This document shows, one piece after another, positions 10,601-25,837 of a DNA stretch of 64,000 nt. The position numbers and the translations under genes were made by a program. Below the pieces are notes generated by a model that was given only the letters and a program-made list of their open reading frames with translations, made no database searches and was not told the DNA's origin. The number at the start of each line of letters is the position of its first letter. Position 1 is the first letter of the stretch. The stretch covers positions 60,223,325 through 60,287,324 of the forward strand of contig QCXZ01000064.1 of NCBI GenBank assembly GCA_025024175.1, read 5' to 3'. The DNA is from Rhyzopertha dominica (taxonomy: Eukaryota > Arthropoda > Insecta > Coleoptera > Bostrichidae).

Positions 10601-12690
10601 GGATTGCAATTTCTACATTATGTAGATTTTGAAGGAGTGTATGTACATGTATTTAAGTAAATAAATCATCTAGACTGTTTTATTTGGCAAATGTTATGGC
10701 TTAGTTTCGAATTATGCCCGGATATTTTAATTTATTCAGTGTAAGGTAATACCGGTTGATTTTTAATTTCTTCATGAGAATACCTTGTCAAGGTTACATT
10801 AAACCCATAGGCTGTTTTTGGAAGATTATGAGCATTTGCATCTAACGCTTTCCCGATTTTTTAGAAAATAAAACCCTTCGATATATTTCATGACCATGAA
10901 TGTAAAAACAAAATGAAATATATCATTAAACTATGGCCAAGCTTCACAACATTCTCCAATAACGACTCAAAATTGTTAAATTGCACCGGAAAAAATCCGG
11001 ATGATCGCAAAGCTCGGGGTGTATCGCTTCCGGTTCGACGCTGTGGAACTGATAAGACGCCACACGACATTTTAATGGTTTCATTTGAATAGCTCCTATG
11101 GCGACGGTTCTTTTATTCCGCAGCTTTTTACGTTACCCAACTCCAGATGCTGATCCCCGCGTCGCTTTTTTCGATACAAACAACCGGGGGATTCGCACAA
11201 AATTGTACGAATGGGAAATCTTCTCCGAACCTCGGAATTGGAATGAACCCCGCGCTCCCGACGGGGAGCGGCGGTCCTCATTGAAAATGAAGTCCTAGCA
11301 TGATTAAAAATCATTCGGCTCGGGTTTACCTCGCTGGATGTTAGATCTTTCCTGTACGCGAAAACCAATAGAATAAGATGCAGCAATATTTATGAACAGA
11401 AAACTCGAGAATACTGAAGAGATCTGTCAGTTCTACTACAGAAAAAAATTGGAAAAATTTTCCTTAGCAGTACATTAATTTTCATACTTAATTGGCGGGG
11501 TCAAGTAACAAAAGTATCGTCTACATGCCTATACCAATACTTTAGTGTAAACTTTAAACTGATAATTGCTAACTATTCAAAGATTTCCATAAACAAATTG
11601 GCCGCCAGATTATTTGTTTATAACTCAGATTGGAAACTAATAGTAATTTACCACAATAGAAGGACACAATGTTCCCCATTTGCATTACTCGATGTTTGTA
11701 TAGTAGTCCTTGTAGGACATAGACGTCTATGTAATGCCCTAGGAACAGCAATAACTGTTTCCAAAATTTGGCTGATTGTTATTATTACAGTTTCCGACTT
11801 TTCAAACAAATTTGACAATTATGTTAAGACCTTTCCTAATTTTATTTAAAATAATGTCTTGTTTTGTTTGAATTATCAATATAAGTGAAAAACACAGTGG
11901 TGTAAGTACGGACATTTTTAGACGGCCTATGAGTGTTTTGCAAAAGAAACACAATCCATAAATATTTGAGCCGGAATAGTTTAACATTTTATCAGTGCAG
12001 AGGAAATTCCCACGCCGATGATGTATTGTCAAATTAACCACAAATGTATTAAAGACCAATGTGAAGTCAACTTGTTCAATTCAGACTAAACGTTTATAAG
12101 CTTTTACGCGGAGCAAATTGACCCTTTCAGTTCGTTTATATCAAAAACCTACTCTGCCCTAAAAATGTTTTATCGCCACTGTACACGTATGTGAAAGCGA
12201 TCGCGGAAACAATACAAACTCCTGGCTTTGAATGCTCACTCCGAAAGAGGAATAAAAATTGCTATCGATCAACCCGGCATGGAACTCAATGAGTTTCGGT
12301 TATTATCGAAAATAACAGACTTTTAGATAAATGCGTTCGGCCGGGAATGGAACAGAAGAACAAAAGCCTGTGTGAACCGCTGACAAGCATTAGCGCATTT
12401 TGCAAACGTTGTAAAAGAGAGCGTCGCTTTTATACATAAATTAATTCGTTTTATATCTATCTCTTTGTGAATAGAAGCATCTTGTTGGGCACAGAAATAT
12501 AATTTTTGGCAAAATATTCAAATTAGAAATCAAACACTGTTTTCGATGAACATTAATTCAAATTGAACTTTGTTTTGCTTTTGTTTCTTTGAAATACTCT
12601 TCTTGTATCATTTTTGCAGTGTATTCGCTATCCAAATGATTCTTCTTAATCTTCATCATTGCCCAATTAAGGCATTAGTACGGCCAAGTT
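10601..12690. other. Non-coding stretch, no gene recognised
   Basis: Mostly unique-looking sequence. A GC-richer patch at 11090-11300 has open frames on both strands but no recognisable domain. No splice-bounded exon could be supported. Confidence 0.4.
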
Positions 12691-12696
12691 GCTCCT

Positions 12697-13971
12697 TTGT
12701 TGCCCATATGTCTTAAAATTTATAGTATTTGTATAATACAAACAGGGACAGGGATCAGTCGGCATTTGAAGAAATTTCATATCATACCAGAAAACCAATC
12801 AGGGTTTAGGGCAAATCGTAGTTGCGAAACAGCATTGCTTTCTGTTACAGACGATATAATCAAAGCAACTGGCAATAAATGCATCACAACACTAGTTCTC
12901 TTAGATTATTCGAAAGCGTCCGGCAGAATAAATTATGATCTTATGTCTGCTGTTTTTTACAACATCGGACTTGACCAAAAGGTTCTATCACTAATGAATG
13001 ATTAAATGCGAGATCGTCAACAGGTAGTAAAATACAATAATTTTTTTCTCTTCCAATTAAGTGTGCAAGCGCGGTGCCGCAAGGATCCATCTTGGGTCCC
13101 TTATTATTTTCTATATACATATCATCGTTTTCATCGTGTCTGAAATATACGCAGATATATTATTCTTGTAAGGAAGCTGATATTACTGAATCATATAAAT
13201 TCATAACCTCCGACTTAGGATCATTATCTTCTTTATCGACTAAATATTGCTTATCACTAAACCCTTCAAAGTCGCAAGTTATGTTCGGCCCTAAACAAAT
13301 TAGACAACGATGTCTTTCTCAGTTAGACATAACACTTAATGATACAAAGGTATTACCTGTAAATTTAGGTAAAAACCTTGGAGTATTCATTGACACCGAC
13401 TTAAAATTTACATCACATGTCAATTATATTGTTAAATGATCCATATCAAATTTGAAGTTCTTACATAATAGTAGCAATATATTGAACTTCCAGTCTAAGG
13501 TAACCTTATGTAATTCTGTAGTTTTGTCGTTTTTAAACTACTGTGATGTGGACCTGCGCTGACTCAATATGATAGTCAACGTTTACAGCGCTTGCAAAAC
13601 TCTTGGATTAGGTTTGTCTATGGCCTGCGACGGCGAGATCATGTTTCGGAGAAGATAAAGGAACTGGGTTGGCTAGTACGAGGGAACGTAGGTTTCTTCA
13701 TTATTGCAATATATGTTTTAAACTACTAAAAAATAAAGAACCGCTATATCTTGTGAAAAGAATTATAAAAAGATCCCAAGTACATGATCTAAATATAAGG
13801 CCCATTAACGTGGCTTCTGTCCCGCAATACAGAACTTTACAATTTCAAAATTGTTTTTCTTATATTGCCCCTAAAATTATAAATCTCTTACATCAGTATA
13901 ATATTAACTCGTTACGCTATATTCGTGAGCTTTTGCTCGGTGGTCAAACCTTATTATATCTAGTACTTTAG
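12697..13971 (+). pseudogene. LINE reverse-transcriptase remnant
   Basis: Three + strand frames in succession (12697-13005, 13074-13439, 13669-13971) make up a broken ORF2. Seen in order: NQSGFRANRSCETALL (RT fingers), VLLDYSKASGRINYDLM (motif A, with D to S at the usual AFD position), PQGSILGPLLFSIYI (motif B), a degraded motif C (QIYYSCKEADI instead of YADD), LGVFIDTDLKFTSHV (thumb), and RTLQFQNCFSYIAPKIINLL (C-terminal end). Several frameshifts and stops and the loss of YADD make it non-functional. CR1/Jockey-like style; clade not resolved. It belongs to a different family from the minus-strand LINEs with (TTA)n tails. Confidence 0.75.
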
Positions 13972-14529
13972 TTATTTATTTGTTAGCACCAACTACTTCT
14001 TGTTCTTTAAGTACCTAATAATACTCTGTAATCAGTGCGTTTGTTAATTTTTGCCCTCGTATATTTGGTTGCAAGGAAGAACAGTGCTGGCGGATTCTTT
14101 ATCCCTCTGCATCTAAATATATATGTATATTTTTTTTTGGTTACAATTTTTGTATGCATGCAGAATAAATGCATTTATTTATGTGTTTTCAGCTACTGTC
14201 TTTTTAATACCAGAGGTACTCTAAATTTCTTTTTATTTGAAACACTTGTATCAAATACACTAAGTTTAAACAAAACTAGTTTACAACACTACTCTTTCAC
14301 TAAATCACTATATTGCACCCATTTTCACTAAGCCTTTCGCTTGCTTAATAAACGTTATTCGCATTCCGAAGTTCACATTCAGCCTTCAGACTTCCGGCCA
14401 TGCGCAAGTCCGTGCTTTATATAGGTAGTTGCCGCCTACGCCATCTTTTTAGATGTTTCTAGAAGGCCATCCTACTGTCGCAGTCTATACTTCGAGTACA
14501 TTCTACTGAAATTTTGCTCCCTCTAGCTG
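13972..14529. other. Non-coding stretch, possible promoter-bearing repeat
   Basis: Bases 14330-14520 are GC-richer and contain, on the minus strand, a TATATAAAG box (14424-14416), and on the + strand a TTCTAGAAGG heat-shock-element-like site at 14457. This could be part of an LTR, but no ends could be defined. Confidence 0.25.
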
Positions 14530-15110
14530 TTAGATAATTCAACATAATCTCCTTTAAGACTTTTACATTTAGCAGAACGTTCATAAGTAATTATAACGCT
14601 TGGAAGAAATTGTTCATCCTACTCTGCAAACCACTCTTTAACGACACGTAGGTTTTCGAAAATCTTTTATCTGTCAAATATTTATTGATTTTTTTTTATT
14701 ATGCAATCCAAGGGTTATCTTGCAAGTAGAGCAAATTTTCTTCGTCGTTTTTACACAATTCTCTGGTGTAATTTAGTTAACACTTCACTATAATATGCTC
14801 ACTTGACAGCTCTACCAGGTTCCAGAATTATCCCATCTTTGACCCAGAAAACAGCCGACTTCTGCACACTGAACTTTTCTGGTCGTGGAGATCCGGAATG
14901 CTTCCACTGTTTAGGTTGTTATTTAGTCTCTGGGTCATAGTTATACATCCATCTTTCGTCCAATGAGATCCAAACAGTTTGAGGAATCGTTAAAACGATG
15001 CCCCGTTTCTGTCGACAGCGTCGTGCGACCGCAATCCGCTTTTTAACAGTAGTATATGAAGAACTCTGGTCACCTAAGGATTTTTTAAGGATGAATTTAA
15101 TAAAATAATG
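14530..15110 (-). pseudogene. Decayed mariner transposase
   Basis: Minus-strand translation with stops reads DERWMYNYDPETK (about 14915-14970, the DETWIHHYDPETK block with the first catalytic Asp), then QWKHSGSPRPEKFSVQKSA (about 14850-14910), WVKDGIILEPG, and at the far end EWFAE and KCKSLKGDYVE (about 14560-14640), the standard C-terminus of mariner. The middle, including the second and third catalytic residues, is unrecognisable or deleted. It belongs to a different mariner lineage from the three 1331-bp copies, whose corresponding block is GDETWVAYVTPESK. Confidence 0.7.
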
Positions 15111-18005
<2,895 letters not shown>

Positions 18006-19867
18006 CAGTAATACAGCTTAATATTACAGATGATCATTTTTGCCATACCTTTTTATTTGTTTCTCATTCATTTTTCCACGGTATTCGTTTTGCTCGTATT
18101 TAGTGACCTATGTTTATATGCTGTTCTATCCTAACGTATCTAATCAGCATATGTACCCACTGCCAGTGTTACCCCTACTATATAGACCGTAAGTGTAACC
18201 TATACTATTATTTTACGGTCCTTCTTTATTACTTTTTTAATATATCGTCACTAGTAATGAACAGTGAAAAAGTAAAAAAATATTACGCATGCGTAGGTGA
18301 TGCAAGTCACTAATTTACATACTTTTAGTGCATCACATCATCACAGTATACTCATATATGTAACTAAATACTAAAATTTAGTTGGATCCCATTAAAACAC
18401 TATCAAATACGTACCTCTATTAAACCTTTTAGCTTATTCGGACTTTATAAACACGACGTGATTGCGAAAGTGATGTCTTAAATCCATAAAACTTCATAAC
18501 ATAAAATATAAATTTCCTTTTATTGTATTTTTATGATGGTTTTTAAGTAAAAAACGTGTATGTTGGATATTTCTTGGCTTTGAGAAAAGGTATTTTGCGT
18601 AATTTCCAATGTACTGTTATAATTGTAATTGTGCGCTTACTCTTGTAGTTTTATAAGTTATTTGTAAATATGGAGTTGTTTAGTACATTTTTATCATTTG
18701 ATAATACATTTAAAAGGTTAAGTTTTACTTAAACAATATCAAATACAGCAACCTTCATAACCAAATAGTTAGTATACATTGTAGCTAAATTTAAAATCTG
18801 GGTTAACTAGATGTCTAACCACATGGATGAAGTTAAAAACCCATGATAATTTTCGCAAGCTAAGCAAAAAGTTCAACCACTATACTCTTTCTGACTCATG
18901 ACAGAGACAGAGACAGAGACCATGTCACCTGGTGAGTGGAATTATATTATTTCCGAGTCATCTAAAATGGAAACATAATCTGTTTGTAATAGCTACGATA
19001 TTGCATGCCATTATGCCAGAAGCACATCATTGGTGGCTCACTATACTCTTGCTTAATCGTAATACAACACCATCCATTACTGTTTATTTGCATATGAGTC
19101 ACAGTTTACCCTAATAGAGAGANGGCATGAAAGCAGAGACAAAATATTTAAAGAATATTACGGTTGCTTAATGTGAAATTTCAGTTGCTTGAAATGGTAT
19201 ATATCAAGAACTGCAAGACAAGCAAACTATAGGTATGAGTTACCTAAGGCAATAAAGAAACCATTAATCCACAAGATAAAATGCCAAATTTTTTGAGCGC
19301 ATTAAAGACTCCGTTTTATCCACGACCATGGTGTCAAAACTTGTGCACCTCTATCACTACTTTCGATATCGATCATGTAAAATGGTTTCAAGTAACAATG
19401 ACTGATCTAGAGACAAATTTTTCTGATCAGAAATTAAACTAGTCGCTACAGCACCTCCTGCAAGGGTAGACGCCCTTTCAACTCCGAGAATCTTTAACCC
19501 CCCACGCCAGCTATTTGATATGCGAAAGGCAGGCACTCAAGTTATGTCGCCACGGAAATATGATATGACAGGGCACCTACAATTTGCGGCGTGTTTATGG
19601 CCTCCAGCTATACCTGCGTCGAGATACGGCGTTTGCACTTCCACGTTAGTTGAGTTGCGTCTATTGTTTGATCGTGAAATTGTCTTGCCAGTTTGGATTT
19701 GCGAAGAAATTGCTTAGATTCGTTTAAAACAGCGGTAGGTGCATGAGGCGAAATGAAAAAGCTGCTTCTTGTTTGCTAAAAAAGGATTACTTGGTAGTAA
19801 TTTTCTTTATAACATGTATGTTAACACNGAGTTTAATTTTCAATCTGTCATTTAGTATACTTTTGTC
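18006..19867. other. Non-coding stretch with a small GACAGA microsatellite
   Basis: AT-rich. 18900-18922 is a short (GACAGA)n/(GAGACA)n tract. A GC-richer patch spans 19440-19740. A short string at about 19748 (GGCGAAATGAAAAAG) resembles part of the palindrome arm at 9250, perhaps a shared repeat fragment. No gene recognised. Confidence 0.4.
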
Positions 19868-20104
19868 TAAGTGAACGCTAAGGCCTTCATCGCCATCTAG
19901 GTGGAACACTGTAACTACTTACCATCTAATACAGCTTTTTATCGATGGCACTGGAGTAGCGCAATAGACATCAGCTGTGGTCAGTCTTCTCCAGTGCCAT
20001 ATATATGAACCTGCACTAGGTCATAAATGGTTGCCATGATAATTGCAATCCACTTACTAAACAGTGTTACGCCTAGATGGCGCTAAGGTCTTGGCTCTTA
20101 CTTA
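19868..20104. mobile_element. MITE-like inverted-repeat element
   Basis: About 237 bp with terminal inverted repeats of roughly 43 bp: the left end TAAGTGAACGCTAAGGCCTT continuing through CGCCATCTAGG to AACACTG at 19911, and the right end its inverted copy from 20062 to 20104 (about 80% matched). A second inner hairpin (GGCACTGGAG at 19946 and CTCCAGTGCC at 19989) makes the unit a nested foldback. No coding capacity. The TA/TTA-like target duplication is not certain. Confidence 0.6.
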
Positions 20105-20224
20105 CATCTATACCTCACGCTGCGGTTAAGTGGGCAGTTTGCTTTGGTCAATGTACTCGTTATCCCTATCTGACAATCCCATACAAGGGCGAAACTAGTC
20201 GTGGGGTTCGAATATGATACAACT

Positions 20225-21344
20225 GTAGAGTTACGTTCCACACCACTAGGATTTAGGAGTGGGTTAGAAACAAGGGAAGCTCTGTTTGCTATAAGGACCT
20301 TTATGTGTGCTTTATTGATTTTGAAAAAGCATTTGATAAGGTCCAACATGACAAGTTGTGTCAAATTTTTAACAATAAAGATATTGACAGTCGAGATATA
20401 AACATAATAACCAATTTTTACTGGAATCAAACAGCCAAAGTGAAAGTTGAAACTGAACAAATTAAAATTTGCCGAGGCGTACGTCAGGGATGTGTTCTTT
20501 CTCCGCTCTTATTTAATGTATATAGTGAGGCCATATGTCAAGAAGCTTTAATAGGGCAAAGGGCTGGAATTACTATTAACGGTGAAATCATTAATAACAT
20601 ACGTTATGCTGATGACACTCTTCCAATAACGGACAGTGCAACTGAGTTACAGCAGTTACTCGAAAATGTTAACACCTGTAGTAATAATTACGGCCTGAAA
20701 CTAAATCTTAAAAAGACCAAATTAATGGTTGTAACAAAAAAGCAGAACGTACCTGCTGATATAACAATCTGTAATATACAGATTGAAAGAGTCACACCAT
20801 ACAAATATCTAGGAGCATGGATCACTGAAACAAACGAGCAAACAAGAGAGATCAAAGCAAGAATAGAAATAGCTCGACAAGTATTTATAAAAATGAAAGG
20901 ATTCCTATGTTGCCGAGATATTGATTTAAAGCTTAGAGTGCGTATGCTACGTTGTTATGTTTTCTCCACATTATTATACGGTATGGAGGCATGGACCTTG
21001 AAAAAAGACCAACATTAAAAACATTGAAGCGTTTGAAATATGGTGCTACAGGAGAATGTAGAAAATATCATGGACGCAGAAAGTAACTAACAGCGATGTA
21101 CTTTTAAAGATGGGAAAATAATGCGAATTGAAAATATTAAAAGAAGAAAATTAGAATACCTGGGCCATATAATGAGGGGTGAGAAATGCGTAGAAGAATT
21201 TCCTGGCTGTGTAATTTAAGGGAATGGTACAACTGCAGTTCAAATGAACTATTTAAAGCTGCGGTTAACAAAGTAAAAATTGCAATGATGATTTCCAACT
21301 TCCGATAGGAGACGGAACTGAAAGAAGAAGAAGTAGAGTTACGT
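20225..21344 (+). mobile_element. 5'-truncated LINE with 12-bp target-site duplication
   Basis: An identical GTAGAGTTACGT stands at 20225-20236 and 21333-21344, bracketing RT coding sequence that ends in a (GAA)n tail at about 21320-21332. This is the hallmark of target-primed reverse transcription with 5' truncation. Coding starts within the RT fingers (GFRSGLETREALFAIR, 20251 on), one frameshift at about 20300, then an open frame to 21018 and degraded C-terminal sequence to the tail. Confidence 0.85.
20305..21018 (+). pseudogene. LINE reverse transcriptase, 237-codon open segment
   Basis: Contains CFIDFEKAFDKVQHDKL (motif A, residues 2-18), RGVRQGCVLSPLLFNVY (motif B, about 59-75), IRYADDTLPI (motif C, about 98-107), and the thumb region KLNLKKTKLMVV and YKYLGAWITE. 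The frame is open only because the upstream part is in another phase; a frameshift near 20300 separates it from the fingers. After 21018 the reading frame degrades (VTNSDVLLK-like remnants). The RT differs in style from the (TTA)n-tailed LINEs, and its 3' end is a GAA repeat. Endonuclease missing, so not mobile by itself. Confidence 0.8.
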
Positions 21345-22489
21345 ATTGTCATCAGAGCTTGATTTCTCTTTAATTAATTTCATCTTACGAATCAAACTTA
21401 TTTGAATTTACTTGATAAAGTAATTTCTTTAGGAAAGACATATATTTAGGATTATTGGATATTAACTTCTCTGTATGTGTTGTAAAGTTTACGTCCTTAC
21501 CTTTTGTATAGTTAATGAACTCGCAGTGTATACAGCTAAATTCAGTCGGTATTAACATTTCTACTAAGTACTTTTTAAAAAGCTCTCTACTCATTGCCTC
21601 ATAATAGCATTTGTCATTAATATCGGTGTATAGATACTATGGATACAGAAACCTAATCAGTCACCACACTCAAATTTTTAATAATATCGTTGCCACCAAG
21701 AAATAATATTGAGCTAATTGATCGATGATACCAATTAAATTTGTCGAAGTTGTCAATTTAACGCGAAATTACAGCGTTGCTTTAGCCGATGTGAGTTAAT
21801 GCTGCCACGTTATTAAATGGATTTTAAAAATTTATGCTGCCTGCTGTCAATTATCCCGCCGCAGTCAAATAAAATCGTGAATGTTGTATGAGCTAACTCA
21901 TTTAATTAAGCGTGATGCCATTATTAAATTTACATAAATAGGACACTAAATCGTGCGCATTACTGTTAAAAGGTTCAATTAAGTCGAGAATGCTGGTGCA
22001 CTTTAGTATGAAATCAAGAATTTTAGGATTATCGTTACTATGAAAACAAATAGAGATATTGGTAAAATAAAATCTAGAAAAAATATCAAATAGACTGAAG
22101 ACTTTATATACAGGGTGTTCCAATATAGCAAAGACTCTGGATATATTTTTTCTTTAAATGGAATCTACCCTGTTTGACTTTATTTAAGGATCCTATGCTA
22201 AATTGCGTATCACCTTTATAGAGGTCGTTTTGGCTTTGTATTGTGACGTTTATTTGTCAGAGTTTGGAAACAAGGGGGTCTGTTTAAAAATTCGTATCTT
22301 CCATTTCCGGTACAATCACATGTACATACTACAATTTTTTAAACATAACAAAATAAATATGTTATAAACTCATTTTTTTAAATGACACTTTCTGTTTTTA
22401 TTGTAGTGGTCAAAAGCTTTTCTGACAAGATTTCCAGCAACATATGTAAGGCTAAAGCTCTCTTGTTTTAGACAATAACAATCGATATA
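21345..22489. other. Non-coding stretch, no gene recognised
   Basis: AT-rich. A CAGGGTGTTCC motif near 22112 resembles a DNA-transposon end, but no partner end was found. No supported gene. Confidence 0.4.
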
Positions 22490-23820
22490 CGAGGCATGTT
22501 TTTTAAGTAAGTACCGTTTTGCGATTCCGCCGCCGCAGCGCTACGGTCGGCGTTCCGCGCATGCGCGCTGGTTACCTACATCTCTTGTCTACGCACTGAC
22601 GCCATTACAGTTTGATTCTTCATTGTATACGTTGTTAACTGAGTGTTTAAGATGCCTCCGACAATCGTGAGTCCCGCCGATTGTGAAGTACGGGCTGTTA
22701 TACGATTTCTTAGTGCTAAAGGCGTAAAACCGATCGATATTCATCGTGAGATCTGTGAAGTTTACGGACAAAACATTATGAGTGATGGAATGGTAAGGAA
22801 ATGGGTGAGAGCATTTAAAGATGGCCGCACAAATGTGCATGATGAAGAACGGAGTGGGCGTCCTTCGGTCGTTAATGAAGATTTGGTGCAGAAAGTGAAC
22901 GCAAAGGTGAGAGAAAACAGACTCTTTACAATTTCATTATTGTGCAACTGCTTTCCTCAATATTCTCGTAGTGTTTTGTATCGCATTGTGACCGAGAACT
23001 TGAATTACCGGAAATTGTGTTCACGTTGGGTTCCGAAAATGTTGACGGATTTGCACAAGACCCAACGCTTAGGCAGTGCATTGACTTTCCTTGAGCGGTG
23101 TCACAATAAAGGTGAAAATTTTTTAGACCAAATTGTTACTGGTGACGAAACATGGGTGGCCTACGTCACACCAGAATCGAAACAACAATCCATGGAATGG
23201 CGACATTCATCATCACCCAAAAAAGTGAAGTTTAAGCAAACAATTTCTGCCCGGAAAATCATGTGCACAGTTTTTGGGACAGAAAAGTAGTATTGCTAGT
23301 GGAGTTTCTGCCTCGTAATGAGACAATCAATGCAGCGTCTTATTGTAAGACATTGAGCAATCTGCGTTGTGCAATCCAGAACAAAAGACGTGGCAAGCTG
23401 AGTAAGGGTATCGTTTTGCTGCATGACAATGCCCGTCCACATATGGCTAATCGGACCAAAGATCTCATCAAATCTTTTAAATGGGAAACTCTAGATCATC
23501 CTCCATACAACCCCGATCTGGCGCCCAGCGACTACCATTTATTCCTGCACTTGAAGAAACACCTGGGTGGTCAGCGTCTTCAAGACGATAACGAAGTCGT
23601 AAAACATTTGTGATACAGTGGTTAACAAGTCAGGCGGCAGAATTTTATGAGGAGGGTATTCAAAAACTGGTGCCACGTTATGACAAGTGCCTCAATATTC
23701 ACGGAAATTATGTAGAAAAGTAGATTAAGTACAGGCTTTCATGTAAGATAAAATTATTGCGATATCTTTGCACGTCTTTTTTTAATTCCAAAACGGTACT
23801 TACTTAAAAAACATGCCTCG
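22490..23820 (+). mobile_element. mariner (DD34D) copy 1, 1331 bp
   Basis: Full-length element with terminal inverted repeats beginning CGAGGCATGTTTTTTAAGTA; the 32-nt ends are perfect inverted copies (22490-22521 and 23789-23820), flanked by TA on both sides (22488-22489, 23821-23822), the mariner target duplication. Same length as copies 2 and 3. The transposase gene inside is frameshifted. Confidence 0.95.
22652..23723 (+). pseudogene. mariner transposase, frameshifted (copy 1)
   Basis: Cut-and-paste transposase. The ATG at 22652 (MPPTIVSPADCEV) is preferred over the upstream in-frame GTG. The N-terminal HTH region, SRWVPKMLTD (the mariner WVPHxL block), VTGDETWVAY (first Asp), HDNARPH (second Asp) and PDLAPSDYHLF (third Asp) are all present. 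Compared with copy 2 there is a 1-base deletion near 23272 (GTTTTTGGG instead of GTTTTTTGGG) and an extra base pair or so near 23598 (GTCGTAAAACATT versus GTCGAAACATT), so the protein is broken twice. Also Y to C and D to N changes around residues 150 and 156. Confidence 0.93.
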
Positions 23821-24987
23821 TAGCTTCTGTCAATATTACAAGCTGTCAGTGTTATAGTAAATATGAATTTTAGTCGTCACGAGCTAAGAGGATCGTAGTA
23901 TTTTATAATGCAGATTTGATGAATTGAAGGGTATATCTGAAGACACTTATCTTAGAAAACCTGTTAAAAACAGCAAAATTGTCAAACATGATGGATTCTC
24001 ATTTTAGGAATTAGCATTAACCCAACCTTATGCACAGGCCCGATTTTTACACTCCTAATCCAGATTGCCCTGATGATCATTTGAGCGAACGCGATTGAAT
24101 AAAATGGGGTAATTTTTAGGGGGAAGTCAGGATCGCTCTGAGTTTCATCAGCTAGATCAGCGTATTAGTAAATCCAATTTCCAAAACGGCAGCTAAAATT
24201 TTACCTGCTCCCTCAACCTCTTCGCGTTGGGATCGAAAGGGTTGAATCCTGCCTCCAAATTATTCAAATTTTCCACATTAAGGGGCGTTCCGGCGCAGTC
24301 ACTTGAGCTCCAGAAACAATCGTGCAGTAAATTTTGATGCTGTACGAAAATGGAGTTTCGAACAATTTCGTGCCGATGAACTCGCCGCTTTGATATTTTA
24401 CATTCAAATGAGATGGCCACGTGAACGGACAGTTTTGGACATCCGAGCACATGACGGCTGACCCTTTGTCAACGGTAATTGAATACACCAACTACGACAT
24501 AACTTCAGTCCTCGGGCGCAATTTTGACTTTGAAATTCAATATCACGGACGCTCAAATAAACGGAGTTTTGCTAGTGCTTTAATGGGTGTTGGGATTATG
24601 GGTTTGGCTCTGTATAATTCGCGAGCGATAGGTTTTAACAGCATACTGGAGTGAAACAAGTAAGTTACATAATTCGAAAGGGCACATAACATATTTAGAG
24701 AAGTGGTAGAACAATCAGAAAGATTATTCTAGCTATAAATGCCAACAATAACACGGGTGGATGGGAATGCAGACAGAAAACAAAACTAAGTTTGGGAACC
24801 ATTTTCAGACATTACAGGAAATAGTAGAGGAAAGATCAACTGAAGAGAAAGAGGATGGATATGGGAAAGAAACAAAGAATAGTAATTCTGCATACAGAAC
24901 ATTATGATAGTGGGAGTACATTCTACAGCATAAATATATACACAAAGGAGGTTGAAAATTTTACGATAAGAAAGCCAGTTTCATATA
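23821..24987. other. Non-coding stretch with an unassigned open region
   Basis: The minus-strand frames 24193-24450 and 24264-24491 overlap and are longer than their surroundings (about 75-85 codons, for example CSDVQNCPFTWPSHLN), but no family is recognised. This may be decayed exon or transposon sequence. Nothing else was seen. Confidence 0.3.
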
Positions 24988-25379
24988 CAGCAGGGTGCAA
25001 AAAAAATCGGACACTGAGTGAAATTTTTTTGAACGTCGGATAACTCGTGAATGAAGTTACCAATTGACACGGGGTTTTTCGCTGTTTGATTCTCATTTTC
25101 TTGTTAACATTTCCAATAAATATCGTTGAGATTGTTTCACTGTATGAAAAGCTATGGTGTCACGTTTCAATGCATATCAAAATCTAACCGTGCAAAAAAA
25201 CGGACACTTCCACAAATTTAGTAAAACACCAAATTTATTTAAAGAACCACAAAATTAACATTTATCAGACAGAACTATGGATCAATATGTAGTCGCATAA
25301 CCCTTTACAGCAATCACAGCAGCACAGCGGAGTCGACCAAACTGATAATTTTCTTGAGAGGAATTTTCTTCTATTCCGC

Positions 25380-25808
25380 CTCCAGCGCTGCCATCAAGTC
25401 GTCCGCTTTCTTAAATTTCGGACGCGGACGCGCCTTCCTAGCTCTTCCCACAAGAGCTCGATCGGATTGAGGTCCGGTGACTGTGCTGGGCACTGCATAT
25501 TTTCTCGGTGGCGTGCGGAAGCATAACCTCTTCCAATATCAAACGATATTGGTTGGCGTTCATCTTGCCGTCCACACGTCTCAGCAGACCGACCAAGTCA
25601 CAGCTGAAGCGGCCTGAAAAATACACTATAGCATGGTTCACATTTTCAGAAATTTCTAGAGAAGATCACCCCCAAATCATTACGTTTCTACCACCGTGCT
25701 TGATAGTGGGGACTTGATAAGGGTGGTCGAAGCATTTTCCGTCCGGCCGGCGCACGAACCGAATGCCGCCCGAAAATACCAAATTAAATTTGCTCTCGTG
25801 CGACCACA
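25380..25808 (-). pseudogene. Tc1-like transposase C-terminal half, left arm
   Basis: From the centre outwards the minus strand reads LWSHESKFNLV (about 25770-25808, the WSDESKF block with the first catalytic Asp changed to His), then FVRRPDGK, TIKHGGRNVMIWG (about 25675-25720), a stop, then VDGKMNANQYRLILEEVMLPHA (about 25500-25570). The QQDNDPKH block with the second Asp is deleted, and it passes straight to the AQHS/PDLNPIEHLW region in another phase. Cannot encode an active DD34E enzyme. Confidence 0.8.
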
Positions 25809-25837
25809 AGAAGTCGACCATTCGAACCGGTTCGAAA

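Noticed and set aside
14060..14530. LTR-like region with minus-strand TATATAAAG box and heat-shock-like TTCTAGAAGG
   Set aside because: No TG...CA ends, target duplication or retroviral-type coding region could be tied to it.
22110..22140. CAGGGTGTTCC-type transposon end
   Set aside because: No partner inverted end or coding region was found; a single 11-bp motif is too weak.
22589..22840. 83-codon minus-strand frame repeated at 45121 and 62459 (MHICAAIFKCSHPF...)
   Set aside because: It is the antisense shadow of the mariner transposase start and recurs only because mariner recurs.
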